Positions 11,711 through 20,325 are shown, numbered from the stretch's first letter. The stretch is DNA of 64,000 bases from Cellulomonas hominis (GCF_014201095.1 NZ_JACHDN010000001.1:3844001-3908000), one strand, 5' to 3'. Translations and numbers: made by a program. Notes: generated from the sequence alone by a model not told the origin.

Positions 11711-12589
11711 ATGACCGGCACAGTCGAGCAGGTGGGCGCCCCGGTGATCGAGCTCGGGCTCCCGCTGGTCGGGGGCTCGCACCAGCGCTCGTCGGCCGGC
11801 ACCGCCGGCCTCGAGGTGAGCGAGGCGGACCGCTCCGAGCGGTTCGCGCAGATGCGGGCCGGCGAGCTGGGCTCGCTGCACTCCTGGGAGCTCGTCACCG
11901 CGGTGGACGGCCCCGGCACCCGCCTCACGACGTTCCTGGCCGGCTGCCCGCTGCGCTGCCTGTACTGCCACAACCCCGACACGATGGAGATGCGCCGCGG
12001 CGAGCCGGTGCTCGCCGAGGAGCTGCTCCGCCGCATCGCCCGCTACGTGCCGGCGTTCTCGGTGACCGGCGGCGGTCTGACCATCTCGGGCGGCGAGCCG
12101 CTCATGCAGCCGGCCTTCGTGGCCCGCCTCCTGCGCGGGGCCAAGGAGCTCGGCGTGCACACCGCGATCGACACCTCCGGCTACCTCGGCGCGCACTGCA
12201 CCGACGCGATGCTGGCGGACATCGACCTGGTGCTGCTGGACGTCAAGTCCGGCATCCCCGAGACCTACAAGAGGACCACCGGCCGCGAGCTCCAGCCGAC
12301 GCTGGACTTCGGCCGCCGGGTCGCCGCGAGCGGGACCGAGATCTGGATCCGGTTCGTGCTGGTGCCCGGCCTGACGGACGCCGTCGAGAACGTCGACGCC
12401 GTCGCCGACTACGTCGCCACGCTGTCCACCGTGTCCCGCGTCGAGGTGCTGCCGTTCCACCAGATGGGCCGGGACAAGTGGGCGAGCCTCGGCATGGACT
12501 ACGAGCTCGAGGATGCCCAGCCGCCGAGCCCCGAGCTGGTCGCCCGGGTGCGCCAGCAGTTCCGGGACCGCGGGCTCACCGTCTTCTGA
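11711..12589 (+). CDS. pflA: pyruvate formate-lyase-activating enzyme (radical SAM)
   Basis: 292-residue radical-SAM protein that installs the glycyl radical on PflB. The CxxxCxxC cluster motif is Cys79, Cys83, Cys86 (CPLRCLYC); the SAM-contacting GGE-type motif appears as TISGGEPLMQ. Compared with E. coli PflA (246 residues) it has about 50 extra residues at the N-terminus, before the LHSWELVTAVDGPGTR core. The start ATG has a strong GAGGAGG site at 11698-11704. It pairs with the upstream pflB and presumably shares its promoter. Confidence 0.95.
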   Translation: MTGTVEQVGAPVIELGLPLVGGSHQRSSAGTAGLEVSEADRSERFAQMRAGELGSLHSWELVTAVDGPGTRLTTFLAGCPLRCLYCHNPDTMEMRRGEPVLAEELLRRIARYVPAFSVTGGGLTISGGEPLMQPAFVARLLRGAKELGVHTAIDTSGYLGAHCTDAMLADIDLVLLDVKSGIPETYKRTTGRELQPTLDFGRRVAASGTEIWIRFVLVPGLTDAVENVDAVADYVATLSTVSRVEVLPFHQMGRDKWASLGMDYELEDAQPPSPELVARVRQQFRDRGLTVF

Positions 12590-12592
12590 TCC

Positions 12593-12645
12593 TCGGTGCC
12601 GCCGGCCGCACCGGTCGTCGTGGGTCAGGCGGCCGGCGGTACCGA
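12593..12645. terminator. bidirectional hairpin between convergent pflA and FadB-like gene
   Basis: 17-bp stem with one G-U pair (arms 12593-12609 and 12629-12645) and a 19-base loop. It covers the stop codon of the minus-strand gene and can serve both strands. Confidence 0.6.
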
Positions 12646-14820
12646 TGCCACGCCCGGTGGCAGCAGCCGCCGCCCGAGCACCCGCTCCGACCAGCCGGAC
12701 CGGTCGAGCCAGGGGCAGATCCCGCCGAGGTGCGCGGGCCAGCCGGCGCCCAGGAGCATCGCCAGGTCGACCTGCTCCGGCCCCGGCACGACGCCCTCGG
12801 CCAGCAGCGCGCCGATCTCGTCGGCCAGCCCGCGCGCCACGCGGTCCAGCACGGCGGCCTCCTGCTCGGCCCGGGTCCCGCCCGCGGTCGGCGCTCCGAA
12901 CGCGTCCTGGATCGCGGGGTCGACCTCCGGCAGCCCGGACGGGCCGGGGCGGGCGACGGTCCGGCCCTCCTCGACCAGGCGGTCGAGGCCGGGGGACAGC
13001 GGGTAGCGCGCCCCGAGCTCCTCGTGCAGCGTCACGAGCACGTGCCGGGCGACCGGGAGCCCGACGAGCTGGAGCAGCGCGAACGGGCTCATGGGCAGCC
13101 CCAGCGGCCGCAGCGCGGCGTCCGCGGCCTCGACGGGCGTGCCGTCCCCGACCGCCCCGAGCACGTCCGCGAGCATCCGCAGCAGCACCCGGTTGACCAC
13201 GAAGCCGGGACGGTCCGTCGTGCGGACCACGGTCTTGCCGGCCCGGCGCGCCACGTCCACGCCCGTCGCCACCGCGACGGGGTCGGCGGCCTCCGTGGCG
13301 ACGACCTCGACCAGCGGCATCTGCGCGACCGGGTTGAAGAAGTGCAGGCCGACCACGCGCTCCGGGTGCGCCAGCCCGTCGGCCATCGCGGTCACCGACA
13401 GCGCGGAGGTGTTCGTCGCGAGCACGCAGTCCGGACGGACCAGCCCCTCGAGCTCGGCGAACACCGCGCGCTTGACGTCCAGCACCTCGGTGACGGCCTC
13501 GACGACCAGGTCCGCGTCGGCCAGCGCGCCCAGGTCGGTGCCGACCCGGATCCGGTCCAGCAGCCGGCGCGCGGCGTCCTCGGGCAGGCGGCCGCGGGCG
13601 ACCGCCTGCTCCACGAGGTCGCGCACCCGGTCGCGGCCCGCGGCGGCGCGCTCCTCGTCGACCTCGCGCAGCGCGACCGGGACGTCCAGCCGGGTGCCGA
13701 GCAGCACGGCGAGCTGGGCCGCCATCAGCCCGGCGCCGACGATGCCGACCCGGTGCACCTCGCGCGGCTCGGCGGCGTCCTCGACGCGGGCGGCGCGCCG
13801 GGCGCCCCGTCCGGTGAGGTCGGCGGCGTACAGGGCGGCCCGGGCCTCGTCGGACAGCAGAAGGGCGGCCAGCACGTCGTCCTCGGCGCGGAAGCCGGCG
13901 TCCCGGTCCCGGGACCCGGCGCGGGCCAGCAGGTCGAGGGCGTGCGCGTAGGCGGGCGCGGCGCCGTGCAGCCGGGCGTCCAGGGCCACGGCGGCGCGGG
14001 CGACCGGGTCCGGCTCGCCGTCCGGCAGCGGGGGCACCTGGGCGTGGCGGCGGGACGGCGCGTCGCCGGCGCGCAGGACGCCGGCCGTCCACGCCACGGC
14101 CGACTGCTCGAACGCGTCCGCCGGCAGCACCGCGTCGACCAGGCCGAGGTCCAGCGCCTGCTCGGCGGTCGTCAGCCGGTTGTTCGCGAGCGGCCGCAGC
14201 ACCGCCAGCTCGACCGCCGCGGGCAGCCCGACGATGCGGGGGAGCAGCCAGCAGCCACCCCAGCCCGGCACGATCCCCAGGGACGCCTCCGGCAGCCCGA
14301 TGGACCGCACGCCCGCCGCGGCCACCCGGTGGTCGCAGTGCAGGGCGAGCTCCAGGCCCCCGCCGAGGGCGTGTCCGGTCAGCCAGGCGAACGTCGGCAC
14401 CGGCAGCTCGCCGAGGACCCGCAGCACGGCGTGGCCGGCGACCCCGAGCGCGCGCGTCGCGGCCAGGTCGGACAGGCCCCGGGCGACCCCGAGGTCGGCG
14501 CCCGCGACGAAGCAGCCCGGCCGCCCCGTGACGGCGACCGCCGCGACCTCGCCCGCGTCGGCGCGGTCCCGGACGGCGAGCAGCGCCTCCTGCAGGGCGA
14601 CCAGCCCCCGCGGGCCCATCGTCGTGGGACGGCGCTCGTCGCCCGCGGTCAGGGTGAGCAGGGCCAGCACGCCGCCGTCGTCCGGCAGCGGCACGTCCCG
14701 CGCGACGACCCGCAGGGCGTGGTCGTCGGGCTCGCCCGGCAGGCCCGCGAGCAGCGCCGGGACGTCGGGCGCGTCGGACGCGGCCGACGCGTCGGAGGAC
14801 GGGACGGTGGCGTGGCGCAT
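12625..14820 (-). CDS. FadB/FadJ-like enoyl-CoA hydratase / 3-hydroxyacyl-CoA dehydrogenase
   Basis: 731-residue bifunctional beta-oxidation protein. Residues about 25-230 form the crotonase domain, with the oxyanion-hole region HALGGGLELALHCDHR and the PEASLGIVPGWGG segment carrying the catalytic Glu. From about residue 345 an NAD-binding fold begins (VGIVGAGLMAAQLAVLLG), followed by the HAD signature with GLHFFNPVAQMPLVEVV and two C-terminal HAD domains. ATG 14820 is used because of a GGGGGAG site. In related genomes a thiolase gene usually sits beside this one; here the upstream neighbour is directly the RNase D gene. Cytoplasmic, fatty acid degradation. Confidence 0.9.
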   Translation of the reverse strand: MRHATVPSSDASAASDAPDVPALLAGLPGEPDDHALRVVARDVPLPDDGGVLALLTLTAGDERRPTTMGPRGLVALQEALLAVRDRADAGEVAAVAVTGRPGCFVAGADLGVARGLSDLAATRALGVAGHAVLRVLGELPVPTFAWLTGHALGGGLELALHCDHRVAAAGVRSIGLPEASLGIVPGWGGCWLLPRIVGLPAAVELAVLRPLANNRLTTAEQALDLGLVDAVLPADAFEQSAVAWTAGVLRAGDAPSRRHAQVPPLPDGEPDPVARAAVALDARLHGAAPAYAHALDLLARAGSRDRDAGFRAEDDVLAALLLSDEARAALYAADLTGRGARRAARVEDAAEPREVHRVGIVGAGLMAAQLAVLLGTRLDVPVALREVDEERAAAGRDRVRDLVEQAVARGRLPEDAARRLLDRIRVGTDLGALADADLVVEAVTEVLDVKRAVFAELEGLVRPDCVLATNTSALSVTAMADGLAHPERVVGLHFFNPVAQMPLVEVVATEAADPVAVATGVDVARRAGKTVVRTTDRPGFVVNRVLLRMLADVLGAVGDGTPVEAADAALRPLGLPMSPFALLQLVGLPVARHVLVTLHEELGARYPLSPGLDRLVEEGRTVARPGPSGLPEVDPAIQDAFGAPTAGGTRAEQEAAVLDRVARGLADEIGALLAEGVVPGPEQVDLAMLLGAGWPAHLGGICPWLDRSGWSERVLGRRLLPPGVASVPPAA

Positions 14821-14916
14821 GGCGGCTCCCCCTGGGGACGACGGTGTCCTGCGGAACACCGGTGACCCTAACCGTGCGGCCCGGGTGCTGTCGCGCGACG
14901 CGGTCGCGGCCCCGGG

Positions 14917-16167
14917 TCAGGCCACCGCGCCCTGGGCCGCGAAGGCCTCCGCGAGGCGCGGGGCCAGCAGCCCGATCTGCCACGGCCGGGCCCCGCCGGC
15001 CGCGAGCCGCTCCGCGAGGTGCTCCGCGTCCGCCGGCTGCGGCGGCGTCCAGCACACCCGGCGCAGCAGGTCGGGCTGCAGCAGGTTCTCGGCAGGCACG
15101 GTGTGCGCCTCGGACAGCTCCGCGACGATCGCGCGGGCGGCGGCGAGCCGGGCGGCGGCGGCCGGGTCCCGGTCGGCCCACGCGCGCGGCGGCGGCGGGG
15201 CGTCGGTGCGCGGCCCGCGGACGGACGGCAGCTGGTCGTCGGCGAGCGCGAGCCCGGCGTCGACGGCCCGCTGCCAGAGCGCGGCCCGCCGGCGGGTGCC
15301 CTTGCCGGAGAACTGCGGCAGCGCGACGAGCTGCGGCACGGACCGGGGCAGGGCCTGCGCGGCGGCGACGATCGCGGCGTCGGGCAGCACGCGGCCGGGG
15401 GAGATGTCCCGCTGCCGGGCGTTCTCGTCGCGGGTCTCCCACAGCGACCGCACCACGGCGAGCCGGCGGGGGTCGCGGATGGCGTGCACGCCGGACACCC
15501 GGCGCCACGGCTCGACGCGCGGCGGGGCGGGCGGGGCGAGCCGCGCGGCCTCGAACTCCTCGGCGGCCCACTGCGCCTTGCCGGCCAGGGCCAGCCGCTC
15601 GGCCAGCACCTCGCGCAGCTCGACCAGCACCTCGACGTCGAGCGCGGCGTACCGCAGCCACTGCTCGGGCAGGGGGCGGGTGGACCAGTCGACGGCCGAG
15701 TGCTCCTTGGCGAGGCCGAGGCCGAGGAGCTCGGCGACGACGGCGGCCAGGCCGACGCGCTCCAGCCCGAGCAGCCGGGCGCCGAGCTCCGTGTCGAACA
15801 CCCGGGAGGGCCGCATGCCCTGCTCGGCGAGCGCGGGCAGGTCCTGGGACGCGGCGTGCAGCACCCACTCGACCCCGACCAGGGCGTCGGACAGGGGCGA
15901 CAGGTCGGGGACCGCGACCGGGTCGATCAGGGCGGTGCCGGCGCCCTCGCGTCGCACCTGGACCAGGTAGTTGTGCTGGCCGTAGCGGTAGCCGGACGCG
16001 CGCTCCGCGTCCACGGCGACGGGGCCGGTGCCGGCGCCGAACGCCTCGACCACCCGGGCGAAGGCCTCGGGGGTGTCGACGACGGCGGGGACGCCCTCGG
16101 ACGGTTCCGTCAGGGGCGTGACGTCGGGCTCGGCCGGGCTGCCGGCCGGCTGGGGGACGGACTGCAT
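14917..16167 (-). CDS. RNase D-like 3'-5' exonuclease with HRDC domain
   Basis: 416-residue protein. The DEDDy exonuclease domain covers about residues 25-200, with the first acidic pair in VAVDAERASGYRYGQ, the central HAASQDLPAL motif and the C-terminal RYAALDVEVL (Tyr-x3-Asp). An HRDC nucleic-acid-binding domain follows at about residues 220-300, then an extra C-terminal segment found in actinobacterial members. Role: 3'-end maturation of tRNA and other stable RNA. The message is probably leaderless because TACGGT lies six bases upstream of the ATG. Confidence 0.88.
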   Translation of the reverse strand: MQSVPQPAGSPAEPDVTPLTEPSEGVPAVVDTPEAFARVVEAFGAGTGPVAVDAERASGYRYGQHNYLVQVRREGAGTALIDPVAVPDLSPLSDALVGVEWVLHAASQDLPALAEQGMRPSRVFDTELGARLLGLERVGLAAVVAELLGLGLAKEHSAVDWSTRPLPEQWLRYAALDVEVLVELREVLAERLALAGKAQWAAEEFEAARLAPPAPPRVEPWRRVSGVHAIRDPRRLAVVRSLWETRDENARQRDISPGRVLPDAAIVAAAQALPRSVPQLVALPQFSGKGTRRRAALWQRAVDAGLALADDQLPSVRGPRTDAPPPPRAWADRDPAAAARLAAARAIVAELSEAHTVPAENLLQPDLLRRVCWTPPQPADAEHLAERLAAGGARPWQIGLLAPRLAEAFAAQGAVA

Positions 16168-16173
16168 GGGACA

Positions 16174-16179
16174 ACCGTA
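16174..16179 (-). promoter_or_regulatory. -10 element of the RNase D gene
   Basis: TACGGT on the minus strand, six bases before the start codon, fits TANNNT and a leaderless or near-leaderless start. Confidence 0.45.
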
Positions 16180-16213
16180 GGCCGTCGTGACCCCGCGGCC
16201 GCGGCGGCGCGCG

Positions 16214-16777
16214 TCAGGCGAGCAGGCCGGTCCGGATGGAGATGGCCACGAGCGCGGCGCGGTCGCCGGTGCCGAGCTTGCGGGAGATCCGGGCGAGGTG
16301 GCTCTTCACGGTGAGCGCGGACAGGCCGAGCTCGTCGCCGATGGCGCGGTTGCTGAACCCGTCGGCCACGAGGCGCAGCACGGACAGCTCGCGGGAGGTG
16401 AGGTCGGGGCGGGTGCGCGCGAACGGCGACGGGACCGCGCCCGGGGCGGCGCCCGGCTGCCCGACGACGGCGTTCGGCTCCGTGGCGACGGCGCCGCGCA
16501 GGCCTCCGGTCAGCAGGCCGACCAGGTCCCGGCGCCCCGCCCGGCGGGCGAGCAGGATGACGCGGCCGGAGCCGCGGCGGCGCAGGTTCCGCACCAGCGT
16601 CTGGCCGTCGCCCTCGCCGAGCTCGGTCACGACGACGCACATCTGGCCGAGGCCGCGGCGGCGCGGATCGGCGGCCGGGGCCCCCGGACGGCGCGTCTGC
16701 GGCAGGGTGGCCGCGCGGGCACCCGTCGGCGCGCCCGGCGCCAGGCCGGGTCCACGTCGGATCGGCTCGATGCTCAC
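16214..16777 (-). CDS. LuxR-family regulator with degenerate receiver-like domain
   Basis: 187 residues from a GTG preceded by AGGGGG at seven bases; an ATG at 16801 is the alternative. Residues 125-185 are a clear GerE/LuxR helix-turn-helix (LTSRELSVLRLVADGFSNRA, then TVKSHLARISRKL). Residues 45-100 resemble the second half of a receiver domain (VVVTELGEGDGQTLVRNL), but the usual phosphoacceptor Asp is replaced and the early acidic pair is absent. It is therefore probably not a phosphorylated response regulator. It sits between RNase D and DUF3000, its conserved place in Actinobacteria, and has a CRP-type site about 110 bases upstream. Confidence 0.85.
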   Translation of the reverse strand: MSIEPIRRGPGLAPGAPTGARAATLPQTRRPGAPAADPRRRGLGQMCVVVTELGEGDGQTLVRNLRRRGSGRVILLARRAGRRDLVGLLTGGLRGAVATEPNAVVGQPGAAPGAVPSPFARTRPDLTSRELSVLRLVADGFSNRAIGDELGLSALTVKSHLARISRKLGTGDRAALVAISIRTGLLA

Positions 16778-16884
16778 GGCGGTGCCCCCTTGACGGTCCA
16801 TTCCCTTGCCCCCTGTATCGGCCCGTCACGCCCCTGTCTTGAGCGGAACGGGTGACATCGTGTCGTGCCGCGTCGCGGTTGTCA

Positions 16885-16900
16885 CGTGACGGAGGTCACG
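16885..16900. promoter_or_regulatory. CRP-type site upstream of the LuxR-family gene
   Basis: CGTGA, six bases (CGGAGG), TCACG. The arms and spacing are identical to pflB site B. The same stretch also forms GTCACGTGAC (16881-16890). Confidence 0.5.
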
Positions 16901-16914
16901 GGTGGGGCACGGGA

Positions 16915-17496
16915 TCAGTGCCGCGGGCCCAGCGGGACGACGCCGTCGGGGAGCGGCGGGAGGCCCGCCACGGTGCACAGCAGGGTGCCCCACGCGCGCA
17001 GGTGCGGGGCCAGGTCGTCGTCGCGCGCCGTCCAGGAGGCGCGCAGCTCGAGCTCGCTCAGCTCGGGGCGCTCGTCCAGGGCGCCGAACGACTGGGACAG
17101 CACCCGGGTGACCGTCCCGCCGGCGGCGTGCGCGTCCACGCCGGCGGAGGCGAGGGCGTCCGCGAACCACGACCAGGCGACCTCCGCGAGCAGCGGGTCC
17201 TGCCCGACCTCGGGCTCCAGCGTGGCGCGCACGAGCGTCACGAGCCGGAACGCGCCCTCCCAGGCCTCCTGGCCCGCGGGGTCGTGCAGCACGACGAACC
17301 GGCCGGACGCCAGCGCGTCCGCCTCCGGGTCGCGGCGCGCGCTGCGCACCTCCGCGACCAGGGCGGCCGTGTACGGGGCGATCCGCGTCGGCCCGGGCGC
17401 CTTCTCGAGCGAGACCTCGGGGCGCAGGGTCACCCCCCGCAGCGACCGCAGGGCACGCAGGAACTCCGGTGGCGCGTCGCGGGGGCCGGTGCTCAC
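16915..17496 (-). CDS. DUF3000 family protein
   Basis: 193-residue soluble protein of unknown function confined to Actinobacteria, recognised by the start (PPEFLRALRSLRGVTLRPEV) and the central RFVVLHDPAGQEAWEGAFRL segment. The GTG at 17496 is chosen because a TACCGT -10 sequence lies eight bases upstream, so the message is likely leaderless; longer in-frame starts run back into the divergent gndA promoter. No catalytic motif can be seen. Its conserved neighbours (LuxR regulator, RNase D, dxs) suggest a housekeeping role, but none can be assigned. Confidence 0.8.
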   Translation of the reverse strand: MSTGPRDAPPEFLRALRSLRGVTLRPEVSLEKAPGPTRIAPYTAALVAEVRSARRDPEADALASGRFVVLHDPAGQEAWEGAFRLVTLVRATLEPEVGQDPLLAEVAWSWFADALASAGVDAHAAGGTVTRVLSQSFGALDERPELSELELRASWTARDDDLAPHLRAWGTLLCTVAGLPPLPDGVVPLGPRH

Positions 17497-17504
17497 AGCA
17501 GCCG

Positions 17505-17510
17505 ACGGTA
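17505..17510 (-). promoter_or_regulatory. -10 element of the DUF3000 gene
   Basis: TACCGT on the minus strand, eight bases before the GTG start; supports leaderless transcription. Confidence 0.45.
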
Positions 17511-17564
17511 GCGGCGGGGCGCCCGGAGGGTGGTCGCGGCACGCCGGTCGGCGACGAGCCGCAC

Positions 17565-17592
17565 TAGGGTGAGGGGGCCCTGGCACCCCCTC
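17565..17592 (+). promoter_or_regulatory. gndA -10 element and start-site hairpin
   Basis: TAGGGT (17565-17570) fits a -10. Directly after it GAGGGGG (17571-17577) and CCCCCTC (17586-17592) form a 7-bp inverted repeat with an 8-base loop, ending just before the GAAGGAG ribosome site. It could be an operator or a 5' hairpin. Confidence 0.4.
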
Positions 17593-17608
17593 GAAGGAGC
17601 TCCTGCGC

Positions 17609-19051
17609 ATGTCCGCTGCACCTGCCGCACAGATCGGCGTGACCGGCCTGGCCGTCATGGGCCGCAACCTGGCCCGCAACCTGGCCCGGCACGGCTACAC
17701 GGTGGCGGTGCACAACCGCTCGTACGCGAAGACCGAGTCCCTGGTCGCGGACCACGGCGACGAGGGCACGTTCGTGCCGTCCGAGTCCGTCGAGGACTTC
17801 GTCGCGTCGCTGGAGCGGCCGCGCAAGGTCGTCGTCATGGTGAAGGCCGGCGGCCCGACCGACGCGGTGATCGACGAGCTGGTGCCGCTGCTGGACGAGG
17901 GCGACATCGTCATCGACGCGGGCAACGCGCACTTCCCGGACACCCGCCGGCGCGAGGCCGCGCTGCGCGAGAAGGGGCTGCACTTCGTCGGCACCGGCGT
18001 CTCGGGCGGCGAGGAGGGCGCGCTCAACGGCCCGTCGATCATGCCGGGCGGCTCGCGCGAGTCGTACGCGGTGCTCGGGCCGATCCTCGAGGACATCTCG
18101 GCGAAGGTCGACGGCACCCCGTGCTGCACCTACGTCGGCCCCGACGGCGCCGGGCACTTCGTCAAGATGGTGCACAACGGCATCGAGTACGCCGACATGC
18201 AGCTGATCGCCGAGGCGTACGACCTGCTCAAGCAGGGCCTGGGCGCCTCGGCGGCGGAGATCGCGGACATCTTCCGGACGTGGAACGAGGGCGACCTCGA
18301 GTCCTTCCTCATCGAGATCACGGCCGAGGTGCTGTCCCAGGTCGACGCCGAGACCGGCCAGGCGTTCGTCGACGTCGTGCTGGACCAGGCGGAGCAGAAG
18401 GGCACCGGCCGCTGGACCGTGCAGAACGGCCTGGACCTCGGCGTGCCGATCACCGGCATCGCGGAGGCCACGTTCGCCCGCGCGCTGTCCGGCTCGGTGC
18501 CGCAGCGCGCCGCGGCCGTCGGCACGCTGCCCGCGCACGCCGGGGCGTTCGAGGTCGCGGACCGCGACGCGTTCGTCGAGGACGTGCGGCTCGCGCTGTA
18601 CGCGTCCAAGGTCGTCGCGTACTCGCAGGGCTTCGACCAGATCGCGGCGGCCTCGGCCGAGAACGACTGGGACATCGACCGCGGCGCCATGGCCCGCATC
18701 TGGCGCGGCGGCTGCATCATCCGCGCCCGGTTCCTCAACCGCATCACCGAGGCGTACGAGCGCGACGCCGACCTGCCGCTGCTGCTGGCCGACGAGTACT
18801 TCACCGGCGCGGTCGCGAACGGGGTCGCGGCGTGGCGCCGGGTCGTCGCGCAGGCGGCGCTGGCCGGCGTGCCGGTCCCGGCGTTCTCGTCCTCGCTGGC
18901 CTACTACGACGGGGTCCGCGCCGAGCGGCTGCCCGCCGCGCTGATCCAGGCCCAGCGCGACTTCTTCGGCGCGCACACCTACCGCCGCACGGACAAGGAC
19001 GGCACGTTCCACACCGACTGGTCCGGCGACCGCACCGAGCAGCCCGCGTGA
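17609..19051 (+). CDS. gndA: 6-phosphogluconate dehydrogenase (decarboxylating, NADP-dependent)
   Basis: 480 residues, the usual length of the long-chain Gnd type. It oxidises and decarboxylates 6-phosphogluconate to ribulose 5-phosphate in the pentose phosphate pathway. The Rossmann start GVTGLAVMGRNLARNLARHG, the substrate-loop GVSGGEEGALNGPSIMPGG, the catalytic Lys region GHFVKMVHNGIEYADMQ and the C-terminal RTDKDGTFHTDW that reaches into the partner subunit are all visible. Ribosome site GAAGGAG at 17593-17599. Its stop overlaps the GTG of the next gene (GTGA), so the two are translationally coupled. Confidence 0.96.
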   Translation: MSAAPAAQIGVTGLAVMGRNLARNLARHGYTVAVHNRSYAKTESLVADHGDEGTFVPSESVEDFVASLERPRKVVVMVKAGGPTDAVIDELVPLLDEGDIVIDAGNAHFPDTRRREAALREKGLHFVGTGVSGGEEGALNGPSIMPGGSRESYAVLGPILEDISAKVDGTPCCTYVGPDGAGHFVKMVHNGIEYADMQLIAEAYDLLKQGLGASAAEIADIFRTWNEGDLESFLIEITAEVLSQVDAETGQAFVDVVLDQAEQKGTGRWTVQNGLDLGVPITGIAEATFARALSGSVPQRAAAVGTLPAHAGAFEVADRDAFVEDVRLALYASKVVAYSQGFDQIAAASAENDWDIDRGAMARIWRGGCIIRARFLNRITEAYERDADLPLLLADEYFTGAVANGVAAWRRVVAQAALAGVPVPAFSSSLAYYDGVRAERLPAALIQAQRDFFGAHTYRRTDKDGTFHTDWSGDRTEQPA

Positions 19052-20304
19052 CCGCGGCGGCCACGGCGCCCGAGGGCCTGCAGCCGGTCGTCCTCGGCGC
19101 CGACATCGGCGTGTACGCGCTCGCCCGGGCCTTCCACGAGGAGTACGGCGTCCGCTCGGTCGTCGTGAGCGGCGCCGCCCTCGGGCCGGTCGCCGACTCG
19201 GCGATCCTGGACAACGTGCTCGTCCCCGACGGGCACGACCCGCGGCAGCTCGTGGACGCCCTGCTCCGGGTGGCCCGCGAGCACCCCGGCCGCCGCCTGG
19301 TGCTGCTGGCGAACTCCGACTGGCTGGTGCGCGTCGTCGTGCAGCACCGCGCGGAGCTCGAGCCGCACTACGTGGTGCCGTTCCTGTCCGAGGACCTGCT
19401 GGACCGGCTGTCGGACAAGGCGACGTTCGCGGAGATCGCCACGGACCTCGGCCTCGCCGTGCCGCGGACGATCGTGCAGGACTTCGCCCTCGCCGGCGAC
19501 CCCGCGTGGGCGCCCGCTGGCGTGGACGTGGCGTACCCGCTGATCGCCAAGGCGGCCAGCAGCGCGGACTACCAGGAGGTGGAGTTCGCGGGGAAGAAGA
19601 AGGTCTTCGAGATCGGCACCCCGGCCGAGCTCGCGGCGCTCTGGGAGTCGCTGCGCGCGGCGGGCTTCCGCGGCCGGTTCGTCGTCCAGGAGCTGATCCC
19701 GGGCGACGACACCCAGATGCGGTCGATCACGGCGTACGTGGACTCCCACGGGGAGATCACGCTGCTCTGCTCGGCGCACGTGCTGCTCGAGGAGCACACG
19801 CCGTCCGGCCTGGGTAACCCGGCCGCGATGGTCGTGACCCGGGAGCAGGAGATGCTCGACCAGGCGGCGGCGTTCCTGCGCGGCGTCGGCTACGTCGGGT
19901 TCGCGAACTTCGACGTCAAGGTGGACCCGCGCGACGGGTCCTTCCGGTTCTTCGAGGTGAACCCGCGCATCGGCCGGAACAACTACTACGTCACGGCGGC
20001 CGGGGCGAACGTCGCGCGGTTCCTCGTCGAGGACCGGGTGCTCGGTCACCGGGTGACCCCCGTGGTGGTCGACACCGAGGTGCTCTACTCGATCCTGCCG
20101 CACCGGCTGCTGCTGAAGTACGTGCTCGACCCCGCGCTGGCCGGGCGGGTGCGGGCGCTGATCCGCGCCGGGCGCGTGGCGCACCCGCTGCGGTACGCCC
20201 GCGACGCCGGTCCGCGCCGCCGCTGGTACGCGTTCGCGGCGGCGCTGAACCAGGTCCGCAAGTTCCGGCGGTACTACCCGGAGCCGACGAGCACGGGGTT
20301 CTGA
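19048..20304 (+). CDS. ATP-grasp carboxylate-amine ligase (D-amino-acid ligase-like)
   Basis: 418-residue cytosolic ATP-grasp enzyme. The N-terminal pre-ATP-grasp half (residues 12-130) starts PVVLGADIGVYALARAFHEE; the ATP-binding half has LIAKAASSADYQEVEF, FVVQELIPGDDTQMRS and the Mg-binding FFEVNPRIGRNNYYVTAAG. Size and layout resemble the D-aspartate ligase (Aslfm, about 420 residues) that makes peptidoglycan cross-bridges in enterococci. Cellulomonads have L-Orn peptidoglycan bridged by D-Glu or D-Asp, so a role in bridge formation is attractive but only inferred. Overlap with gndA by four bases implies co-expression. Confidence 0.75.
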   Translation: MTAAATAPEGLQPVVLGADIGVYALARAFHEEYGVRSVVVSGAALGPVADSAILDNVLVPDGHDPRQLVDALLRVAREHPGRRLVLLANSDWLVRVVVQHRAELEPHYVVPFLSEDLLDRLSDKATFAEIATDLGLAVPRTIVQDFALAGDPAWAPAGVDVAYPLIAKAASSADYQEVEFAGKKKVFEIGTPAELAALWESLRAAGFRGRFVVQELIPGDDTQMRSITAYVDSHGEITLLCSAHVLLEEHTPSGLGNPAAMVVTREQEMLDQAAAFLRGVGYVGFANFDVKVDPRDGSFRFFEVNPRIGRNNYYVTAAGANVARFLVEDRVLGHRVTPVVVDTEVLYSILPHRLLLKYVLDPALAGRVRALIRAGRVAHPLRYARDAGPRRRWYAFAAALNQVRKFRRYYPEPTSTGF

Positions 20305-20305
20305 C

Positions 20306-20324
20306 CCCGGCGGTCCGCGCCGGG
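20306..20324. terminator. short hairpin between convergent genes
   Basis: CCCGGCG / CGCCGGG with a 5-base loop in the 21-base gap between the ATP-grasp gene and the convergent USP-like gene. Confidence 0.4.
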
Positions 20325-20325
20325 C

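Noticed and set aside
11543..16174. Very long open frame on the minus strand covering several genes
   Set aside because: It is antisense or out of frame to clearly recognised pflA, FadB-like and RNase D genes and has Arg/Ala/Pro-rich shadow composition.
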